Source of the DNA: Eubacterium sp.
GTDB lineage: Bacteria; Bacillota_A; Clostridia; Lachnospirales; Lachnospiraceae
Assembly (NCBI GenBank): GCA_023663915.1
Contig: JAMPGN010000003.1
Span: forward strand, 42,783 to 52,787
Length of the DNA: 10,005 nucleotides
Direction: 5' to 3'
Part shown: in pieces, positions 6,037 through 10,005 of the stretch
Layout: each line of letters starts with the position of its first letter
Position numbering within the stretch: the first letter of the stretch is position 1
Made by a program: the position numbers and the translations under genes
The notes under the pieces: generated by a model
Seen by the model: only the letters and a program-made list of their open reading frames with translations
What the model was told of the DNA's origin: nothing
Database searches by the model: none

Positions 6037-8502
6037 ATGAATAAGAGATTATATAAACTGATGAACTGGCCTAAAATAGAAGAGATCGTATATTCGGAGT
6101 CGGACGATCCGCATGCGGTTCTCGGCGCACATACGGCAGGATCTTCCGTGCTGGTGCAGACTTTTCAGCCCGGTGCAAAGAGTGTGCGCATACAGCTCGT
6201 GGAGGGCGACAAGAGCTACAAGATGGAGATGGCGGACGAGGAAGGTTTCTTCGCGGCGCTTATTCCGGGGAAAAAGATTCCGGAATATGAGTATATAGTC
6301 GAGGAGGAGGACGGTACATTAAAGAAGATAAAGGATGCTTATCTTTTTTCTCCACAGATCACGAAAGAGGATACGGAGAAATTTAATGCAGGCATTCACT
6401 ATAGGATCTATGAGAAATTGGGTGCGCACCCCATGAAAATAGACGGCGTGGAGGGTGTGTTGTTTGCTGTGTGGGCGCCCAATGCCCTGCGTGTCAGCGT
6501 GGTGGGTGATTTCAACGGATGGGACGGCAGGATCAACCAGATGCGGAGACTTTGGGATTCCGGCATTTTTGAACTGTTTGTGCCCGATGTCAAGGCGGGG
6601 GAATGTTATAAGTTTGAGATCAAGGCAAAAGGCGGACTGACGTTTATGAAAGCCGACCCTTACGCTTTTGGACAGCAGCTCCGGCCGGAGAATGCGTCGA
6701 TTGTCAGGGAGATAGAAGGTTTTCTTTGGGAAGACAACAAGTGGATGAAGAATCGCGCCAAACTTCAGTCACAGGATGAGCCGATCAATGTCTATGAGGT
6801 TTATCTTGGCTCATTTGTAAAGCCCGACGACGGCAGAGAATATTATAATTATAGGGAACTTGCGCCCAAGCTGATAGAGTATGTCAAGAGGATGGGCTAT
6901 ACGCATGTGGAACTGATGCCCGTGATGGAACACCCGTTTGACGCTTCGTGGGGGTATCAGGTGATCGGGTATTATGCGCCTACATCAAGATATGGCACAG
7001 CGGAAGACTTCATGTATTTTATGAATGAGATGCACAAGGCGGGGATCGGTGTGATTTTAGACTGGGTTCCGGCGCATTTTCCAAGGGATACCCACGGATT
7101 GTCGGGATTTGATGGCACTTGCCTGTATGAACATCAAGATCCCCGACAAGGTTTCCATCCTCATTGGGGAACGCTGATCTACAATTATGGTAGGCCGGAG
7201 GTACGCAACTATCTGATTGCCAATGCGCTTTACTGGGTGGAACAGTACCATGCGGACGGCATCCGTATTGATGCGGTCGCTTCGATGCTGTATCTCGATT
7301 ATGGCAAGAACGACGGGGAGTGGGTTGCCAATATTTATGGCGGCAATGAGAACCTTGAGGCGGTCGATTTTATGAAACATCTCAATTCCGTTATGAAGAA
7401 ACGCAACGAGGGTGTTCTGATGATCGCGGAAGAATCCACGGCATGGCCTAAGATTACGGGCGATCTGGATGATGACGGCCTCGGATTCGACTTAAAATGG
7501 AATATGGGATTTATGAACGATTACATCAGCTATATCAAGACAGATCCTTATTTCCGTTCGGGACGGCACAACGACTTGACGTTCAGCATGATCTATGCCT
7601 ACAGCGAGAAGTTTATGCTGGTATTCTCACATGACGAGGTGGTGCATGGCAAGGCGACGCTTCTAGGCAAGATGCCTGGCACAAGAGAAGAGCAGTTCGC
7701 GAACATGCGGCTGACTTACGCTTACCATATGACCCATCCGGGCAAGAAACTGATCTTTATGGGACAGGATATCGGTGAGTACGATGAATTTAATGAGGCG
7801 CGGTCGGTGGAATGGGAATTGCTCGACAATGACGACCATGCGAAATTAAACCGCATGGTAGCGGATATGAATAAACTGTACACATCGAAACCGGCGTTGT
7901 ATGCGAAAGATACTTCCTGGGAAGGCTTTGAGTGGATTAATTGTATCACGCCCAATGCATGTATGTTGTCCTATCTTCGTAAAGCGGATAAGCCGGAGGA
8001 GATGCTTGTGGTTGTGGCGAACTTTGCCAATCTGGAACAGAGGTTCCGCGTTGGCGTGCCTTATGAGGGCAAATATAAGGAAATATTAAATACGGACGCT
8101 AAGATTTACGGCGGAAGCGGTACGGTAAATAAGAAAGTTTGCGAGACGGTCGATGTGGAGTGGGATGGTAAGCCGTGTGCGATCGATATGGTGAGTGCAC
8201 CGCTCTCGATCAGTATTTTCTCATACACGCCTTATACGGCGAAAGAGAAAGCCGAGATTGAGAAGATACGCGCCGAGAAGATTCGGCAGGAGCAGGAAGA
8301 AAGAGAGCGCAGGGAAGCAAAAGAAGCGGCGGATGCGATTGCCAAGGAAGCCGAGGAAGCCAAGAGGCTTGCGAAGATCGCTGCCGCAGAAGCCAAGGAG
8401 AGAGCCAAAGAAGCAGAGAAAATGATCAAAAAGGCAAAAGAGGCGGCGGATAAACTGCAGAAGATCACACAAGAGCAGGAGAAGAGGAAGAAGGAGCATT
8501 GA
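6037..8502 (+). CDS. glgB: 1,4-alpha-glucan branching enzyme (GlgB) with coiled-coil-like C-terminal tail
   Basis: Cuts alpha-1,4 glucan chains and rejoins them through alpha-1,6 bonds, creating branches in glycogen; a cytosolic GH13 enzyme. In order: an N-terminal beta domain (about 15-110, with DPHAVLGAH), a CBM48 module (about 140-225, with VWAPNA at 145-150 and GDFNGW at 157-162), the catalytic barrel (about 250-610) and a C-terminal beta domain (to about 734). The three catalytic acids are in place: D412 in GIRIDAVAS, E465 in IAEES and D533 in SHDEVVHGK. The ATG has AGGGAG 5 bases upstream. The odd part is residues 735-821, rich in Ala, Glu, Lys and Arg without Pro or Gly, looking like a long helix or coiled coil; ordinary GlgB ends near 630-735. 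No glgA, glgC or glgD is present here. Confidence 0.96.
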   Translation: MNKRLYKLMNWPKIEEIVYSESDDPHAVLGAHTAGSSVLVQTFQPGAKSVRIQLVEGDKSYKMEMADEEGFFAALIPGKKIPEYEYIVEEEDGTLKKIKDAYLFSPQITKEDTEKFNAGIHYRIYEKLGAHPMKIDGVEGVLFAVWAPNALRVSVVGDFNGWDGRINQMRRLWDSGIFELFVPDVKAGECYKFEIKAKGGLTFMKADPYAFGQQLRPENASIVREIEGFLWEDNKWMKNRAKLQSQDEPINVYEVYLGSFVKPDDGREYYNYRELAPKLIEYVKRMGYTHVELMPVMEHPFDASWGYQVIGYYAPTSRYGTAEDFMYFMNEMHKAGIGVILDWVPAHFPRDTHGLSGFDGTCLYEHQDPRQGFHPHWGTLIYNYGRPEVRNYLIANALYWVEQYHADGIRIDAVASMLYLDYGKNDGEWVANIYGGNENLEAVDFMKHLNSVMKKRNEGVLMIAEESTAWPKITGDLDDDGLGFDLKWNMGFMNDYISYIKTDPYFRSGRHNDLTFSMIYAYSEKFMLVFSHDEVVHGKATLLGKMPGTREEQFANMRLTYAYHMTHPGKKLIFMGQDIGEYDEFNEARSVEWELLDNDDHAKLNRMVADMNKLYTSKPALYAKDTSWEGFEWINCITPNACMLSYLRKADKPEEMLVVVANFANLEQRFRVGVPYEGKYKEILNTDAKIYGGSGTVNKKVCETVDVEWDGKPCAIDMVSAPLSISIFSYTPYTAKEKAEIEKIRAEKIRQEQEERERREAKEAADAIAKEAEEAKRLAKIAAAEAKERAKEAEKMIKKAKEAADKLQKITQEQEKRKKEH

Positions 8503-8509
8503 TCCATAC

Positions 8510-9616
8510 ATGATTTTGTATCTTACGGCGGCAGTGGTGACGACACTGCTTGCCGGAATGGTGGATAACCATCCGAATATACAACCTTATAAGACCACGA
8601 GACAGCAGATGTGCAACCGACTCTGTCTGGCAGCTATTTTTCTGATTTTGTTTGCGTTGTCGGCATCCAGGGTGAATGTGGGGAACGACTATGCAAAATA
8701 TGTGGAATTTATGCATCTTGTCAACTGTGATGCGTATGTGCCGACGGAAGCTGGATTTAATCTGCTCGTCAAGGTCATATATGGTTTGTCGGGATTTGAG
8801 AATTTTCTTCTGGTATTTGCGGTCTATGCGTTTGTGACGATCCTGTTGTTTTTGCTCGCGATCTATGAGCAGAGTGATGAGTTTGCGATGACGTTTTTCT
8901 TATTCATGGCGTTGGGGTATTATTTTCAGACGTTCAGCACCGTGCGTTATTATCTTGCACTGGCGGTTGCGCTGTATTCTATGAAATTCGTCATACGTAG
9001 GCAGTGGGGGAGATTTCTTCTGCTGGTCATTCTGGGTTCGTTTTTTCATAAGTCGCTGTTGGTCATTCTCCCGCTCTACTTTCTGGCATCCGTCACATGG
9101 AAAAAGTGGCAGCTTGCGCTGATGGCGGTGTTTTGCACGACGTTTCTGTTTTTGCAGGATTTCTATCTGAAAGTGGTAGTATTTTTGTACCCAAGTTATG
9201 AGGATACGGAATATCTTGAGGGCGGCACGAGTTATATCAATATCCTGCGCTGCCTTGCTGTCCTTGTTTTATCGCTTTTCTATTACCGGAAGTCTATACG
9301 GGGAGATCGAAGGATGCAGTTTTATTTTTATCTGAATCTAGGGGCACTCGTGCTTTATGTATTCTGCTCTTTTTTGCCGATCATATCCCGTATCGGATAT
9401 TATCTGACGATCAGTCATATCCTGTTCCTTCCGGCGATGCTTCGTGAGACGGAGAATGAGAAACTGCGGAAACTTTTGCGGGCAGGCATGATTGCGGCGG
9501 CGGTCTGCTATTTTTCGATTTTTATGAGCAGGGCGTATGATGACGGACTGCGGATACTTCCCTATCAGAGTTTTTTCTTTCATGACATGGTGGATATCTT
9601 ATCGGATGTAAATTAA
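8510..9616 (+). CDS. EpsG-family (Wzy-like) polysaccharide membrane protein
   Basis: A 368-residue integral membrane protein with about nine or ten hydrophobic segments from residue 1 to about 345, and charged loops between. The early motif SRVNVGNDYAKYVEF (about 53-67) matches the R-x-x-x-G-x-DY pattern of EpsG family proteins, which act in the membrane during exopolysaccharide or capsule assembly, probably as polymerases. A later FxTFSTVRYYLALA stretch (about 143-156) also fits. ATG is 7 bases after the glgB stop; the AAGGAG at 8491-8496 lies inside the end of glgB, 13 bases before the start, which is rather far. The next gene is a glycosyltransferase, consistent with the start of a polysaccharide cluster. 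Substrate and polymer are unknown. Confidence 0.85.
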   Translation: MILYLTAAVVTTLLAGMVDNHPNIQPYKTTRQQMCNRLCLAAIFLILFALSASRVNVGNDYAKYVEFMHLVNCDAYVPTEAGFNLLVKVIYGLSGFENFLLVFAVYAFVTILLFLLAIYEQSDEFAMTFFLFMALGYYFQTFSTVRYYLALAVALYSMKFVIRRQWGRFLLLVILGSFFHKSLLVILPLYFLASVTWKKWQLALMAVFCTTFLFLQDFYLKVVVFLYPSYEDTEYLEGGTSYINILRCLAVLVLSLFYYRKSIRGDRRMQFYFYLNLGALVLYVFCSFLPIISRIGYYLTISHILFLPAMLRETENEKLRKLLRAGMIAAAVCYFSIFMSRAYDDGLRILPYQSFFFHDMVDILSDVN

Positions 9617-9632
9617 TGGAATGGAGATGAAC

Positions 9633-10005
9633 ATGAAACTATCGATCATTGTCCCGGTCTATAATATGGCGGCTGACGGAAAGCTTAAGTATTGTCTGGA
9701 ATCGCTGGTGCACCAGACGATCACGGATTATGAGATCATTGCGGTGGACGACTGCTCTACGGATTCGTCCATGGAAATTTTGCTATCTTATGAAAAAAAA
9801 TATCCGGAGAAATTTCATGCAATCCATTCCGAGGTGAACCGGAAACAGGGCGGCGCGAAAAATATCGGTATGGCGCGCGCGAAGGGCGAATGGATTGGTT
9901 TTATCGACAGTGACGACTGGGTGACGCCGGATTTCTATGAGAGATTGATCGGCAAAGGGGAAGAAACCGGCGCGGATATGGTGGGCTGCGACTATCATAT
10001 GACGG
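9633..10005 (+). CDS. Family 2 glycosyltransferase, N-terminal part (cut by window end)
   Basis: Only the first 124 codons are inside the window and no stop is reached. The sequence begins with LSIIVPVYNM and contains VDDCSTDSS (38-46), NIGMARAKGE (77-86) and the metal/nucleotide-sugar binding DSDDW (92-96), the standard GT-A fold pattern of family 2. The product would transfer a sugar from a nucleotide donor during polysaccharide assembly, at the inner face of the membrane. The ATG at 9633 has GGAG (9623-9626) 6 bases before it; an in-frame ATG at 9627 is less well placed. It follows the EpsG-like gene by 16 bp and is probably co-transcribed with it. Donor and acceptor cannot be told from this part. 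Confidence 0.93.
   Translation, partial: MKLSIIVPVYNMAADGKLKYCLESLVHQTITDYEIIAVDDCSTDSSMEILLSYEKKYPEKFHAIHSEVNRKQGGAKNIGMARAKGEWIGFIDSDDWVTPDFYERLIGKGEETGADMVGCDYHMT

Noticed and set aside
8221..8511. Two overlapping - strand frames of 91-96 codons opposite the glgB tail
   Set aside because: They give Leu/Phe or Ala/Ser-rich low-complexity products, the expected antisense of Lys/Glu/Ala codons.

Overview
The window looks like chromosomal DNA of an anaerobic Firmicute, most probably a Lachnospiraceae-type Clostridium. The protein sequences, strong GGAGG-type ribosome binding sites and sigma-A-like promoters all fit. I infer this from style and gene content; there is no rRNA or taxonomic marker here. 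Most genes are on the + strand, with one small gene on the - strand.

Region 1 (1-1740) is the end of an ABC export/immunity operon of the lantibiotic-protection type (LanE/LanG, MutE/MutG-like). It has two six-helix permeases in tandem and then a 39-residue hydrophobic ORF. The ATP-binding subunit is presumably just upstream, outside the window. This part is visibly AT-richer than the rest (bases 421-480 have 18 G/C of 60; bases 7261-7320 have 31 of 60), which suggests an acquired module placed beside a core metabolic locus.

Region 2 (1741-4260) is the phosphoserine branch of serine synthesis. serC (phosphoserine aminotransferase) has a good promoter in front. serA (3-phosphoglycerate dehydrogenase, short form with a C-terminal ACT domain) follows 121 bp later. 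The SerA active site appears to lack the usual catalytic glutamate. A 14-bp perfect palindrome lies just before serA. A hairpin after serA separates it from a convergent small gene.

Region 3 (4261-4740) holds that small acidic protein of unknown function on the - strand and a divergent promoter region.

Region 4 (4741-10005) is a + strand run: a DUF1015 protein with a DGHHR motif, a glycogen branching enzyme (GlgB) with an unusual 87-residue charged coiled-coil-like tail, an EpsG-family membrane protein, and the start of a family 2 glycosyltransferase cut by the window end. The last two look like the start of an exopolysaccharide or capsule cluster. Tight spacing suggests co-transcription from a promoter near 4670-4698.

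Most of the window is ordinary core metabolism. The points most worth a second look are the DUF1015 protein near serCA, the GlgB tail and the SerA active-site change. I see no CRISPR array, tRNA, rRNA, insertion sequence or phage gene.
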